From contig NZ_STGK01000003.1 in NCBI RefSeq assembly GCF_004919105.1, positions 308,366 to 372,365 on the forward strand: a DNA stretch of 64,000 bases. Direction: 5' to 3'. A program made the translations under genes and the position numbers. This document shows positions 7,236 to 15,463 of the stretch, piece after piece (position 1 is the stretch's first letter; every line of letters starts with the position of its first letter). Below the pieces are notes generated by a model. That model searched no databases, was not told where the DNA came from, and saw only the letters and a list, made by a program, of their open reading frames with translations. Source of the stretch: Nocardioides sp. GY 10113 (GTDB taxonomy: Bacteria > Actinomycetota > Actinomycetes > Propionibacteriales > Nocardioidaceae).

Positions 7236-7610
7236 ATGACTGCTCGGAGCGCGCCAACGGAGGAGTGGCAGCCCGTGTGCCGGCTCGTCGAGCTCGAGGT
7301 CGCGCGAGGTGTCACGGCGCTCGTGCACGGGCAGGCGATCGCGATCTTCAAGGTCGACGACGAGACCGTCTACGCGCTCGGCAACCACGACCCGTTCGCG
7401 CGCGCCTCCGCGCACGCCGGCGGCATCGCCAAGGGCATCGTCGGCCGCCGCGGCGAGGTCCCGTTCGTGGCCTCGCCCGCCCACCGGCACGGCTTCGACC
7501 TACGAACGGGTCGGTGCCTGGACGACCCGCAGGTCTCGGTCCCCGCCTACGACGTCAAGGTCGTCGAGGGCGTCGTCCTCGTCGGGCACCGCAAGAGCGA
7601 CGCCGCCTGA
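7236..7610 (+). CDS. NirD-like small subunit of assimilatory nitrite reductase (orphan)
   Basis: 124 aa, the usual NirD length. NirD is a Rieske-fold protein that assists the siroheme nitrite reductase NirB in reducing nitrite to ammonium. The typical NirD run is present: VCRLVELEVARGVTALVHG, IAIFKVDDETVYALGNHDPF, GIVG, VASPAHRHGFDLRTGRCLDDP. Like other NirD proteins it lacks the Cys ligands of true Rieske [2Fe-2S] sites. ATG 7236 was chosen over an upstream codon because the conserved domain begins shortly after it. No nirB is in the window, so it would act with a distant partner. Its last 111 bp overlap the convergent hydrolase gene. Confidence 0.85.
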   Translation: MTARSAPTEEWQPVCRLVELEVARGVTALVHGQAIAIFKVDDETVYALGNHDPFARASAHAGGIAKGIVGRRGEVPFVASPAHRHGFDLRTGRCLDDPQVSVPAYDVKVVEGVVLVGHRKSDAA

Positions 7611-8564
7611 GCCACTCCCCGAGCCGGGACCCGCCGGCTCGGCGAGGGCCCGGTCGATCAGCTCGCACAGGTGCTCGGTGACCAGCTCCGCGCGCTCCAT
7701 CGGCAGCATGTGCCCCGCCCCGGGCGCCACCAGCAGCCGCGCCCCGCGGATGCTGCGCGCGATCCGGCGGCCGTGCGCCGGCGGGGTCAGCAGGTCGCGG
7801 CTGCCGACCAGCACGACGGTGCGCACCCCGTCGTACGCCGCCAGTGCCGCTCCGCGCTCGTGGGTCATCATGTCGCGGTAGAACCCCGACATGGTCTCCG
7901 GCGGGCAGGCGATCAGCTGGTCGACCGCCACGCCGACGTCGCGCGGCCGGGCGCCGCCGCCGAAGACGAAGCGGCGCATGATCCGCCGCTCGAGGATCGG
8001 CGTACGCCGCCGCTGGGAGCGGCTCAGCCTCCGTGCCCGGGTCGCCAGGACCGCCGGCACGCGATCCCGGGTCGCGGCGGTCGTCGCCGCCGGCAGCCCC
8101 AGCGTGACGGTGCTCATCTCGCCGGCCGAGGTGGAGACGAACAGCAGCCCTGCCACCCGAGCCACCAGGTCCGGCCGCTCCTGCGGCAGCGCCGTCATCG
8201 CCATCCCGCCGATCGAGTGGCCGGCGAGCAGCAGCGGGCCCTCCGGTGCGAAGGCGTCCACCACCCCTCCGAGGTCGCGGGCCAGGTGCGCGACGGTGCA
8301 CGCGGCCTCCGGGGCCGCGTCCGAGCGGCCGTGCCCGCGGTGGTCCCAGGTGATCACCCGCAGGTCGTGGCCGTAGCGGACCATCAGGTCGTGCACCTGG
8401 TAGTGCCAGTCCTGCTCGTCGGCGGTCCAGCAGTGCGCCAGCAGCACCGTGAGCGGGGCGTCGTCGCGGCCCCGAACGGTCACCTGCAGGCGCAGGCCGT
8501 CCTCGGTGACCAGCGTCCGTCGTCCGAAGTCCATCGATCTCGTGCCCATCGCGTTGGTGTCCAT
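7500..8564 (-). CDS. Alpha/beta-fold hydrolase
   Basis: 354 aa. A serine hydrolase of unknown substrate. The oxyanion strand VLLAHCWTADEQDW, the WDHRGHGRSD turn, the nucleophile elbow GHSIGG (Ser117), a late acid in LVGSRDLLTPP and the catalytic His in GAGHMLP are all present in order. A helical cap lies at about 150-215. The C-terminal 40 residues are a Gly/Ser linker and an acidic tail encoded inside the overlap with the convergent nirD-like gene, probably non-essential. ATG 8564 was chosen for the ribosome binding site GAGGAGA 5 nt upstream. ispF lies 32 nt upstream on the same strand, so the two may form an operon. Confidence 0.85.
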   Translation of the reverse strand: MDTNAMGTRSMDFGRRTLVTEDGLRLQVTVRGRDDAPLTVLLAHCWTADEQDWHYQVHDLMVRYGHDLRVITWDHRGHGRSDAAPEAACTVAHLARDLGGVVDAFAPEGPLLLAGHSIGGMAMTALPQERPDLVARVAGLLFVSTSAGEMSTVTLGLPAATTAATRDRVPAVLATRARRLSRSQRRRTPILERRIMRRFVFGGGARPRDVGVAVDQLIACPPETMSGFYRDMMTHERGAALAAYDGVRTVVLVGSRDLLTPPAHGRRIARSIRGARLLVAPGAGHMLPMERAELVTEHLCELIDRALAEPAGPGSGSGSGGVALAVPDEDDALDDLDVVGGDRDLRVVQAPTRS

Positions 8565-8596
8565 CGTCTCCTCACAACGGTCGGGCCCGCGGTCGG

Positions 8597-9115
8597 CTAC
8601 GCCGTGGTCGGTACGACGGCGACCAGCGCGGTCGCGATCGCGGCGACGCCCTCGCCACGGCCGGTCAGGCCCAGCCCGTCCGTGGTGGTCGCCGAGAGCG
8701 ACACCGGGGCGCCGACGACCGCGGTGAGCGTCGCCTCGGCCTCCGCACGGCGCGGACCGATCCGCGGACGGTTGCCGATCACCTGCACCGCGACGTTGCC
8801 CACCGCGTACCCGGCGGCGGTGACCCGTCGTACCGTCTCGGCGAGCAGCGCGGTGCCCGCCGCGCCGGCCCACTCGGGCGCCGAGGTGCCGAAGTTGCTG
8901 CCCAGGTCGCCCAGCCCGGCCGCCGAGAGCAGCGCGTCGCAGGCGGCGTGCGCGGCCACGTCGGCGTCGGAGTGACCCTCCAGGCGGACGGCCTCCTCGG
9001 GCCAGGTCAGGCCGCCCAGTGCGAACGGCGGATCGCCTTCCTCGCGGGGGACCAGGCGGTGGACGTCGGTACCGGTGCCGACCCGGAACGGGGGCGGTGC
9101 GGGGGAACTGGTCAC
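8597..9115 (-). CDS. ispF: 2-C-methyl-D-erythritol 2,4-cyclodiphosphate synthase
   Basis: 172 aa from GTG 9115 (family about 155-165). It cyclises CDP-methylerythritol 2-phosphate to the cyclodiphosphate, releasing CMP, in the MEP pathway; the enzyme is a trimer with a Zn site. The metal ligands are visible in GTGTDVHRL (Asp and His) and [18 protein letters not shown] (His). [29 protein letters not shown] and the C-terminal [20 protein letters not shown] are hallmark IspF segments. GTG 9115 was preferred to ATG 9157 because the latter would overlap the divergent gene start at 9148 and add residues with no counterpart. Confidence 0.95.
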   Translation of the reverse strand: MTSSPAPPPFRVGTGTDVHRLVPREEGDPPFALGGLTWPEEAVRLEGHSDADVAAHAACDALLSAAGLGDLGSNFGTSAPEWAGAAGTALLAETVRRVTAAGYAVGNVAVQVIGNRPRIGPRRAEAEATLTAVVGAPVSLSATTTDGLGLTGRGEGVAAIATALVAVVPTTA

Positions 9116-9147
9116 CGACCGATCATGCCGTGCGGGAGAATGGCCCG

Positions 9148-10683
9148 GTGAGAACATCCCGAGGTTGGTGGTCGCTGGCGGGCGTGGTCGTCGGCATGCT
9201 CGGGCTGGCCGCCAGCTACCTGACCGCGGCGCTGCTGCACGTGCGGGAGTCGCCGGTCGTGGCCGTGGCCGAGGGGATCACGGCGCTGACCCCCGGCGCG
9301 ATCGCCGAGTGGGCCATCCAGAACCTCGGCACGCAGGACAAGAGCGCGCTGGTGCTCGGCATGCTCGTGGTGCTCGTGGTCATCTTCGGCGTCCTCGGCG
9401 CCGTGGCCCGTCGTACCTGGTGGATCGCTGTCCTCGGGTACGTCGTCCTGGCCGTGATCGGTGCCTGGGCCGTCCTGGCCAAGCCCGGATCCACCGGCAC
9501 CGAGATGGTGCCCGTGCTGGTCGGTCTCGTGGTCTGGCTCGGCGGCTTCGCGCTCTGCGCGCAGGCGCTGCGGCGCTGGGAGGTGGTCGAGGCGAGCGAC
9601 GACCTCGCCCACGACCCCGCCCACACCCGGCGCGGCTTCTTCCTGCTCACCGGCGGCCTCGCGGTCGCGGCGGCGGTCGCCGGCGCGCTCGGCAGGGTCG
9701 CTGGCTCGGCGCGTGGCCAGGCCGAGGCCAGCCGCCGCCTGCTCCGGCTCGAGCGGGTCACCCCGCCGGTGCTCCCGGCCGCGGCCCGGGTCGAGGTGCC
9801 CGGCGTCGCGCCGTGGCAGACCGCGGCCGACGACTTCTACTTGATCGACACCGCGTTCATCAAGCCGACCATCGAGCCGGTCGAGTGGGAGCTGCGGATC
9901 CACGGGATGGTCGACCGGGAGATCACGCTGACCTACGACCAGCTGGTGGCCCGCGAGATCACCGAGGACTGGATCACGCTCAACTGCGTCTCCAACGAGG
10001 TCGGCGGCGACCTGATCGGCAACGCCTGGTGGAGCGGGGTGCGGCTGGCCGGCATCCTCGCCGAGGCCGGGCCGCAGGAGGGCGCCGACGCGGTCCTGCA
10101 GACCTCCGACGACGGCTGGACCTGCGGCACCCCGTTGGCCGCGCTCACCGACGACCGCAACGCGATGCTCGCGGTGGCGATGAACGGCGACCCGCTGCCC
10201 ATCGAGCACGGCTTCCCGGTGCGGACCATCGTGCCCGGCCTCTACGGCTACGTCTCGGCCTGCAAGTGGGTGGTCGACATGGAGGTCACCCGCTTCGACG
10301 ACATCGACGCCTACTGGACCCAGAAGGGCTGGGCCGAGCTGGGCCCGGTCAAGATCGCCTCGCGGATCGACGTGCCGGCGCAGGGCTCGTCGGTGGAGGC
10401 CGGCACGGTCGTCGTGGCCGGCTCCGCCTGGTACCAGCACACCGGCATCGAGGCGGTCGAGGTCTCCCTCGACGGCGGGCCCTGGACCCGGGCCACGCTG
10501 GGCGAGGTCCCCAGCGCCGACACCTGGGTGCAGTGGCGGGCCGAGGTCGAGGCCGACGCCGGCGACCACCTCGTGCGGGTCCGCGCCGTCGGCCGCAACG
10601 GCGAGACACAGACCGGCGTGACCGCCGGTGTGCTCCCGGACGGTGCGACGGGATGGCACGGCGTCAGCTTCCAGGCGACATGA
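9148..10683 (+). CDS. Membrane-anchored sulfite oxidase-type molybdopterin oxidoreductase
   Basis: 511 aa. The first about 200 residues contain four or five hydrophobic segments ([90 protein letters not shown]). The remainder is an extracytoplasmic Mo-pterin domain of the sulfite oxidase/YedY family: [20 protein letters not shown], then the Mo-ligand Cys280 in [41 protein letters not shown]-terminal immunoglobulin-like dimerisation domain follows ([23 protein letters not shown]). Substrate unknown. GTG 9148 has GAGAAT 6 nt upstream. The stop overlaps the start of the SDR gene by 4 nt (ATGA), so translation is coupled. Confidence 0.88.
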   Translation: MRTSRGWWSLAGVVVGMLGLAASYLTAALLHVRESPVVAVAEGITALTPGAIAEWAIQNLGTQDKSALVLGMLVVLVVIFGVLGAVARRTWWIAVLGYVVLAVIGAWAVLAKPGSTGTEMVPVLVGLVVWLGGFALCAQALRRWEVVEASDDLAHDPAHTRRGFFLLTGGLAVAAAVAGALGRVAGSARGQAEASRRLLRLERVTPPVLPAAARVEVPGVAPWQTAADDFYLIDTAFIKPTIEPVEWELRIHGMVDREITLTYDQLVAREITEDWITLNCVSNEVGGDLIGNAWWSGVRLAGILAEAGPQEGADAVLQTSDDGWTCGTPLAALTDDRNAMLAVAMNGDPLPIEHGFPVRTIVPGLYGYVSACKWVVDMEVTRFDDIDAYWTQKGWAELGPVKIASRIDVPAQGSSVEAGTVVVAGSAWYQHTGIEAVEVSLDGGPWTRATLGEVPSADTWVQWRAEVEADAGDHLVRVRAVGRNGETQTGVTAGVLPDGATGWHGVSFQAT

Positions 10684-11447
10684 TGCCGACCGTGAGCCAC
10701 TCGATCCCGTACGCCGACGACTTCGCCGACCTGACCGGGGGTGCCCTGGTGGTCGGCGGGTCCGGCGGCCTGGGGCGCGCGATCGCGCTGCTGCTGGCCG
10801 AGCGCGGGGCCGCCGTCGCGGTCACGCACTTCAGCCGGCCCGCGTCCATCGGGCGAGCGTCGTACGCGCTGGACCTGGGGGACCCGGATGCGGTCCCGGC
10901 CGTCGTGGACCTGGCCGCTGCCGACCTGGGCGGCCTGCACACGGTGGTCTACGCCGCCGGGCCGCACGTGCCGATGCGCCACCTGTCGCGGGTGGAGCCG
11001 ACCGCGATGGCCGCCCAGCTGGCGGTCGACGCCAGCGGCTTCTTCGCCCTCGCCCACGCCGCGCTGCCGCACCTGCGGTCGGCGCAGGGCTCCCTGGTCG
11101 CGGTGACCACCGCCGCCACCGCGCGGTTCCCGGTCCGCGACGGGCTCTCCTCGGCGCCCAAGGCGGCTGTCGAGGCGATGGTGCGCGGGCTGGCCGCCGA
11201 GGAGGGACGCTTCGGCGTCCGGGTCAACGCGGTGGGCCCGGGCATGCTCACCGACGGCATGGCCGAGCGGCTGATCTCCTCCGGCGAGCTCGACGACGCC
11301 GCGCTCGAGGTCACCCGCGGGAACATCCCGCTGCGCCGCTTCGGCTCCGCCGCCGACATCGCGGAGGCGGTCTGCTTCCTGGCCAGTCCGCGGGCCGGCT
11401 TCATCAGCGGGCAGAAGCTGGACGTCGACGGCGGCTACGGCGTCTGA
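10680..11447 (+). CDS. SDR-family protein lacking the catalytic tyrosine
   Basis: 255 aa from ATG 10680 (a second ATG follows at 10683). A Rossmann-fold short-chain dehydrogenase/reductase: VVGGSGGLGRAIALLLAERGA is the NAD(P)-binding Gly motif, and VVYAAGP stands at the NNAG position. GVRVNAVGPGMLTDGM and GQKLDVDGGYGV close the classical SDR fold. The active site is abnormal: where YxxxK is expected the sequence reads LSSAPKAAVEAMV, so Lys is kept but Tyr is replaced by Ser. Catalysis by the usual mechanism is doubtful. Translational coupling to the molybdopterin oxidoreductase suggests a linked role. It could be a binding protein or use a different proton donor. Confidence 0.85.
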   Translation: MMPTVSHSIPYADDFADLTGGALVVGGSGGLGRAIALLLAERGAAVAVTHFSRPASIGRASYALDLGDPDAVPAVVDLAAADLGGLHTVVYAAGPHVPMRHLSRVEPTAMAAQLAVDASGFFALAHAALPHLRSAQGSLVAVTTAATARFPVRDGLSSAPKAAVEAMVRGLAAEEGRFGVRVNAVGPGMLTDGMAERLISSGELDDAALEVTRGNIPLRRFGSAADIAEAVCFLASPRAGFISGQKLDVDGGYGV

Positions 11448-11472
11448 ACCCGCCGACCCGTGCCGCTCGGCG

Positions 11473-12735
11473 CTACCAGTTGCCGGGGGAGGACGGCAGC
11501 GGGTGCGCCTGGTCGTGGATCACGTAGGCGAGGCCGCCGGAGGCCTCCAGCCACACCTTCTCGAACTGGTCGCGGCCGTAGGTGCGGCGCACGCCCGCGC
11601 GGGTCGAGGACGCCGGGTCGTTGACGACCACGTCGCCGTTCTGGCGGAAGCCGGAGATCACCAGCAGGTGGCCGTTGGAGGCCGAGATGGGCGTGCCGTC
11701 GAGCTCTCCGCGGCCGAAGGCCACCGAGACCACCAACGGGATGCCCGCCGCGATGAACCGCTCGGCCTCGCGCAGCGAGCGGAGTCGGGTCACGAACGCC
11801 TTGCCGGCCAACGGGGCGGCGTACGCGGTGGTGAACGGCCAGTTGCCGGTGCCGTCGTAGGTGTGGTCGTAGGTCATCCGGGCCGCGTGGTCGACCCACG
11901 GGTCGGTGTGCTCGCCGGCCACCCAGCGGTAGGTCCGCGGCCGCGGCAGGGCGTCGTAGTAGCCCAGCACCATGGAGGTAGAGGTCGGTGAGCACCACGC
12001 CTCTCCGCCTCCGCCCCACTCCGGGTAGTGGCCGGTGTGCACCATCTGCGAGTAGCGCGGCACCGGCAGCACGATTCCGCGACCGGGGCCCGGGGTCGAG
12101 GTCGCGCCCGCGGTGGAGGGCAGCGCGGAGGCCATCGCCGTGGTCAGGTCGAGCGAGGGACGGGCGCCGCCGCCGGCGCCGCGCAGCAGCACCACGCGCA
12201 GCTGGTACGACGCCAGGCCGGTGGTGCGCCAGGTGTCCACCGCCACGCTGGTGCCGTCGTCGGTCTGTCCCGAGACCGAGGAGCGCTGGATCCGCTTGTC
12301 GCCGCGCGCCCAGCGGCCCAGCACGTCCCAGGAGGTACGGCTGCCGCCGGTCCCGGCGCTGCGACCCCGGACGCGGACCTCGATCCAGCTGGCGCCCGGG
12401 GTGGCGGCGGACCAGGACGCGATCAGCTCGGTGAAGGAGAAGCCGGGGGCGATCCAGGGGGAGTCCCAGCGGGCGACCTCGTAGCGGTGCCCGTTGTAGC
12501 GACGGGTGCCGACGGGGCTGTCGAACCGCAGCCGGTCGTCGACGACCGTGGCGCCGGCGGCCCGGCCGGTCCGCCACTCGTCCGCGGTGTCGAAGCGGGC
12601 CAGGTCGATGTCGCGCGCGGTCGACGCGGCCGTCGTGATCGCGCCGGTCTCGCCGCCGGTCGCCGTGCATCCGGTGAGGGTTGCGGTGGTGGCGAGCGCC
12701 ACGGTCAGCAGGATCGGTCCCAGCAGGCGGCGCAT
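11473..12735 (-). CDS. Secreted lipoprotein peptidase, C39-like family
   Basis: 420 aa. Signal peptide with lipobox LTGC (Cys23), so exported and lipid-anchored. Residues about 45-225 form a beta-rich domain with many Trp and Arg residues. The C-terminal 180 residues are a papain-like C39_2 domain: catalytic Cys248 in GGEAWCSPTSTSMVLGYY, His356 in SNGHLLVISGF, and an Asp in VVVNDPAS. It is expected to cleave peptides or cell-wall cross-links outside the cell; substrate unknown. ATG 12735 puts the signal peptide at the N-terminus. It is convergent with the SDR gene (25-nt gap) and divergent from cysS. Confidence 0.86.
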   Translation of the reverse strand: MRRLLGPILLTVALATTATLTGCTATGGETGAITTAASTARDIDLARFDTADEWRTGRAAGATVVDDRLRFDSPVGTRRYNGHRYEVARWDSPWIAPGFSFTELIASWSAATPGASWIEVRVRGRSAGTGGSRTSWDVLGRWARGDKRIQRSSVSGQTDDGTSVAVDTWRTTGLASYQLRVVLLRGAGGGARPSLDLTTAMASALPSTAGATSTPGPGRGIVLPVPRYSQMVHTGHYPEWGGGGEAWCSPTSTSMVLGYYDALPRPRTYRWVAGEHTDPWVDHAARMTYDHTYDGTGNWPFTTAYAAPLAGKAFVTRLRSLREAERFIAAGIPLVVSVAFGRGELDGTPISASNGHLLVISGFRQNGDVVVNDPASSTRAGVRRTYGRDQFEKVWLEASGGLAYVIHDQAHPLPSSPGNW

Positions 12736-12872
12736 GTGCCCCAACGTAAAGTCACACACGCCCCATCCGTCGCAGGCGTGCCGTGGGCCCTCGGGTTCCG
12801 GCGCTGGGCGCAGGGCCCCACCTGCCTCCCGACCCACCGCGTCGTGGATGTGGGCGTGCCTCCCGCGATCCC

Positions 12873-12878
12873 TAGACT
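12873..12878 (+). promoter_or_regulatory. -10 element of cysS (leaderless)
   Basis: TAGACT ends 6 nt before GTG 12885. There is no Shine-Dalgarno. Confidence 0.55.
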
Positions 12879-12884
12879 GGGCGG

Positions 12885-14285
12885 GTGACGATCAGGCTGT
12901 ATGACTCCTCCACCCGCGAGGTCCGTGACTTCGTGCCGCTCCGTGAGGGCGAAGTGGGTCTCTACGTCTGTGGCCTGACCGTGCAGAGCGAGCCCCACGT
13001 CGGCCACGTCCGCTCCGGCGTCAACTTCGACGTGCTGCAGCGCTGGCTGCGGGCGAAGGGGTTCGCGGTCACCTTCATCCGCAACGTGACCGACATCGAC
13101 GACAAGATCCTGGCGAAGTCCGCCGAGCAGGGCCGACCCTGGTACAACCTCGCCGCCACGATGCACCGCGAGCTGTCCAAGGCCTACGACGCGCTCAACG
13201 TCGCGCCGCCGACCTACGAGCCGCTGGCCACCGGGCACGTTCCCGAGATGATCGTGCTGATCGAGGACCTGATCGCGCGCGGCCACGCCTACCCGGCCGG
13301 CGACGGCTCGGGCGACGTCTACTTCGACGTGCGCTCGTGGGGCGAGTACGGCTCGCTGACCCGCCAGGGCGTGGACGACATGGAGCCAGCCGGCGACGCC
13401 GACCCGCGCGGCAAGCGCGACCCCCGCGACTTCGCCCTGTGGAAGGGTCGCAAGGACTCCGAGCCCGAGACCGCCTCCTGGCCCAGCCCCTGGGGCCCCG
13501 GCCGCCCCGGCTGGCACATCGAGTGCTCCGCGATGGCCGGCAAGTACCTCGGCGACGCCTTCGACATCCACGGCGGCGGCGTGGACCTGCGCTTCCCGCA
13601 CCACGAGAACGAGCAGGCGCAGTCCCGCGCCGCGGGGCGGCCCTTCGCGTCGTACTGGATGCACAACGCGTGGATCACCACCGCCGGCGAGAAGATGTCG
13701 AAGTCGCTGGGCAACTCGCTGACCATCCCGGCGGTGCTGCAGCGCTTCCGCGGCATCGAGCTGCGCTACTACCTGGTGGCCGCGCACTACCGCTCGCACG
13801 TCGAGTTCAGCTTCGAGGCGCTGGAGGAGGCTGCGGTGGCGTTCGGCCGCGTCGAGAGCTTCCTCGAGCGTGCCGGCGAGAGCGCGGTCGACCTGGCGAC
13901 GCTGCCCGCGGCGTTCGTCGCGGCGATGGACGACGACCTCGGTACGGCGGCCGCCACCGCCGTCCTGCACGACACCGTTCGCGAGGGCAACCGCCGGCTC
14001 GCGGCCGGCGAGGACGCGGGCGCCGTGGCCACCGCGGTGCGGACCATGCTCGACGTGCTCGGCCTCGACCCCGCCGACCCGGCGTGGGCCGGCAGCGGCT
14101 CCGCCGGGGCCGACGAGAAGCTGAGCGCCGCGGTGGACGCGCTGGTGCGCGGACTGCTCGAGGAGCGGGCCGCTGCGCGCGCTGACAAGGACTGGGCGCG
14201 GGCGGACGCGATCCGGGACCGCATCAAGGTGGCCGGCATCGAGGTCACCGACACCCCCGACGGACCCAAGTGGACGGTTGACTGA
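12885..14285 (+). CDS. cysS: Cysteinyl-tRNA synthetase
   Basis: 466 aa, normal length. It charges tRNA-Cys in the cytoplasm. Seen in order: [20 protein letters not shown] with Zn-ligand Cys29 and the HIGH-type motif HVGH (38-41); [22 protein letters not shown] and FPHHENE (the other Zn ligands); [11 protein letters not shown] with KMSKS at 270-274; and a helical C-terminal DALR-like domain ending [20 protein letters not shown] read it as CysS rather than the mycothiol ligase MshC because of its length, the C-terminal extension and the rlmB neighbour, which is the usual actinobacterial cysS context. GTG 12885 is set by the -10 hexamer 6 nt upstream. Confidence 0.95.
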   Translation: MTIRLYDSSTREVRDFVPLREGEVGLYVCGLTVQSEPHVGHVRSGVNFDVLQRWLRAKGFAVTFIRNVTDIDDKILAKSAEQGRPWYNLAATMHRELSKAYDALNVAPPTYEPLATGHVPEMIVLIEDLIARGHAYPAGDGSGDVYFDVRSWGEYGSLTRQGVDDMEPAGDADPRGKRDPRDFALWKGRKDSEPETASWPSPWGPGRPGWHIECSAMAGKYLGDAFDIHGGGVDLRFPHHENEQAQSRAAGRPFASYWMHNAWITTAGEKMSKSLGNSLTIPAVLQRFRGIELRYYLVAAHYRSHVEFSFEALEEAAVAFGRVESFLERAGESAVDLATLPAAFVAAMDDDLGTAAATAVLHDTVREGNRRLAAGEDAGAVATAVRTMLDVLGLDPADPAWAGSGSAGADEKLSAAVDALVRGLLEERAAARADKDWARADAIRDRIKVAGIEVTDTPDGPKWTVD

Positions 14286-14390
14286 TGGCTGGGGTCTCGC
14301 ACCGCCCATCGCTCGTCCCTCGCGACGGGCTCCTCCACCACCGACAGGCACCGACGTGCCTCCCTCATGACTACCGGAGAGGTCACTGAC

Positions 14391-15356
14391 GTGGCTGGTA
14401 ACTCTTCGCGCCGCGGCGCGATTCGCAAGACGAGCAAGAAGCCCACCGCCGGCTCGGGCGGCCGCGTGAAGCGCGGGCTCGAGGGCAAGGGTCCGACCCC
14501 GCGCGCCGAGGACCGGCCCTACCACAAGGCCCACAAGGCGAAGAACGCCAAGGAGGGCGGCCAGGGCAGTGCCCGCAAGCCGGGGCCGCGGCGTCGCAAC
14601 AGCGGCGACGCCGAGATGATCGTCGGCCGCAACCCGGTGCTCGAGGCGCTGCGTGAGGGCGTCCCGGTCAGCGGCGTCTACGTCGCCGAGGGTGCGGAGC
14701 GTGACGGCCGCCTCAAGGAGGTCTTCCAGCTCTGCGCCGAGATGGGCATCAGCCTGCTCGAGATCAACCGCCGCGAGCTGGACCGGATCACCAGCGAGGC
14801 CGTCCACCAGGGCCTCGCCGCCAAGGTGCCGCCGTACGAGTACGCGCACCCCGACGACCTCCTCGACCATGCCCGCAGCCAGGGCGAGAAGCCGCTGATC
14901 GTGGTCCTCGACCAGGTCACCGACCCGCGCAACCTGGGCGCGATCATCCGCTCGGCCGCCGGCTTCGGCGCGCACGGCGTGGTGATCCCCGAGCGCCGCG
15001 CGGCCTCGATGACCGCCTCCGCCTGGAAGACCTCGGCGGGCGCCGCGGCCCGGATCCCGGTCGCGCAGACCGTCAACCTGACCCGCCAGCTCAAGGCCTA
15101 CCAGGAGTCCGGCTGCTTCGTGGTCGGCCTGGCCGCCGACGGCGACCTGTCGCTGCGCGAGCTGGTCGAGGACCCCGACCTGGCCCAGGGCGCGCTGGTG
15201 GTCGTGGTCGGCTCCGAGGGCGGCGGTCTCTCCCGCCTCGTCGCCGAGACCTGTGACCGGCTGGTGTCGATCCCGATGTCGAGCTCGCTGGAGTCGCTCA
15301 ACGCCGGGGTCGCCGCCTCCGTCGTGCTGTACGCCGTCGCGGAGGCCCGCGCCTGA
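14391..15356 (+). CDS. rlmB: 23S rRNA (guanosine-2'-O-)-methyltransferase RlmB
   Basis: 321 aa. A SpoU/TrmH-family enzyme that methylates the 2'-OH of a guanosine in 23S rRNA (G2251 in E. coli numbering). The first 75 residues are a basic Lys/Arg/Gly-rich extension common in actinobacteria. The substrate-binding domain then begins at MIVGRNPVLEALREGVP. The SPOUT knot motifs are VLDQVTDPRNLGAIIRSAAGFGAHGVVIP, VVVVGSEGGGLSRLV and IPMSSSLESLNAGVAASVVLYA. GTG 14391 (VAGNSSRRG) was preferred over ATG 14367 because homologues begin MAGNS and GGAGAGG lies about 9 nt upstream. It follows cysS by 105 nt, probably one operon. Confidence 0.94.
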   Translation: MAGNSSRRGAIRKTSKKPTAGSGGRVKRGLEGKGPTPRAEDRPYHKAHKAKNAKEGGQGSARKPGPRRRNSGDAEMIVGRNPVLEALREGVPVSGVYVAEGAERDGRLKEVFQLCAEMGISLLEINRRELDRITSEAVHQGLAAKVPPYEYAHPDDLLDHARSQGEKPLIVVLDQVTDPRNLGAIIRSAAGFGAHGVVIPERRAASMTASAWKTSAGAAARIPVAQTVNLTRQLKAYQESGCFVVGLAADGDLSLRELVEDPDLAQGALVVVVGSEGGGLSRLVAETCDRLVSIPMSSSLESLNAGVAASVVLYAVAEARA

Positions 15357-15463
15357 CCTCGACCGACGCTCCCGACACCCCCCAGGCGACCGGCCGGCCC
15401 TCGACGGGCGGGCCGGCACAGCCCGGCGGGTCGGGTGGCGCCGGCCGATCCGACCTGGGTCGG

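Noticed and set aside
12705..15419. A 904-codon reverse frame opposite cysS and rlmB
   Set aside because: CysS and RlmB motifs are complete on the forward strand. The reverse translation is His/Arg/Gly/Val-rich filler typical of antisense frames in high-GC DNA.
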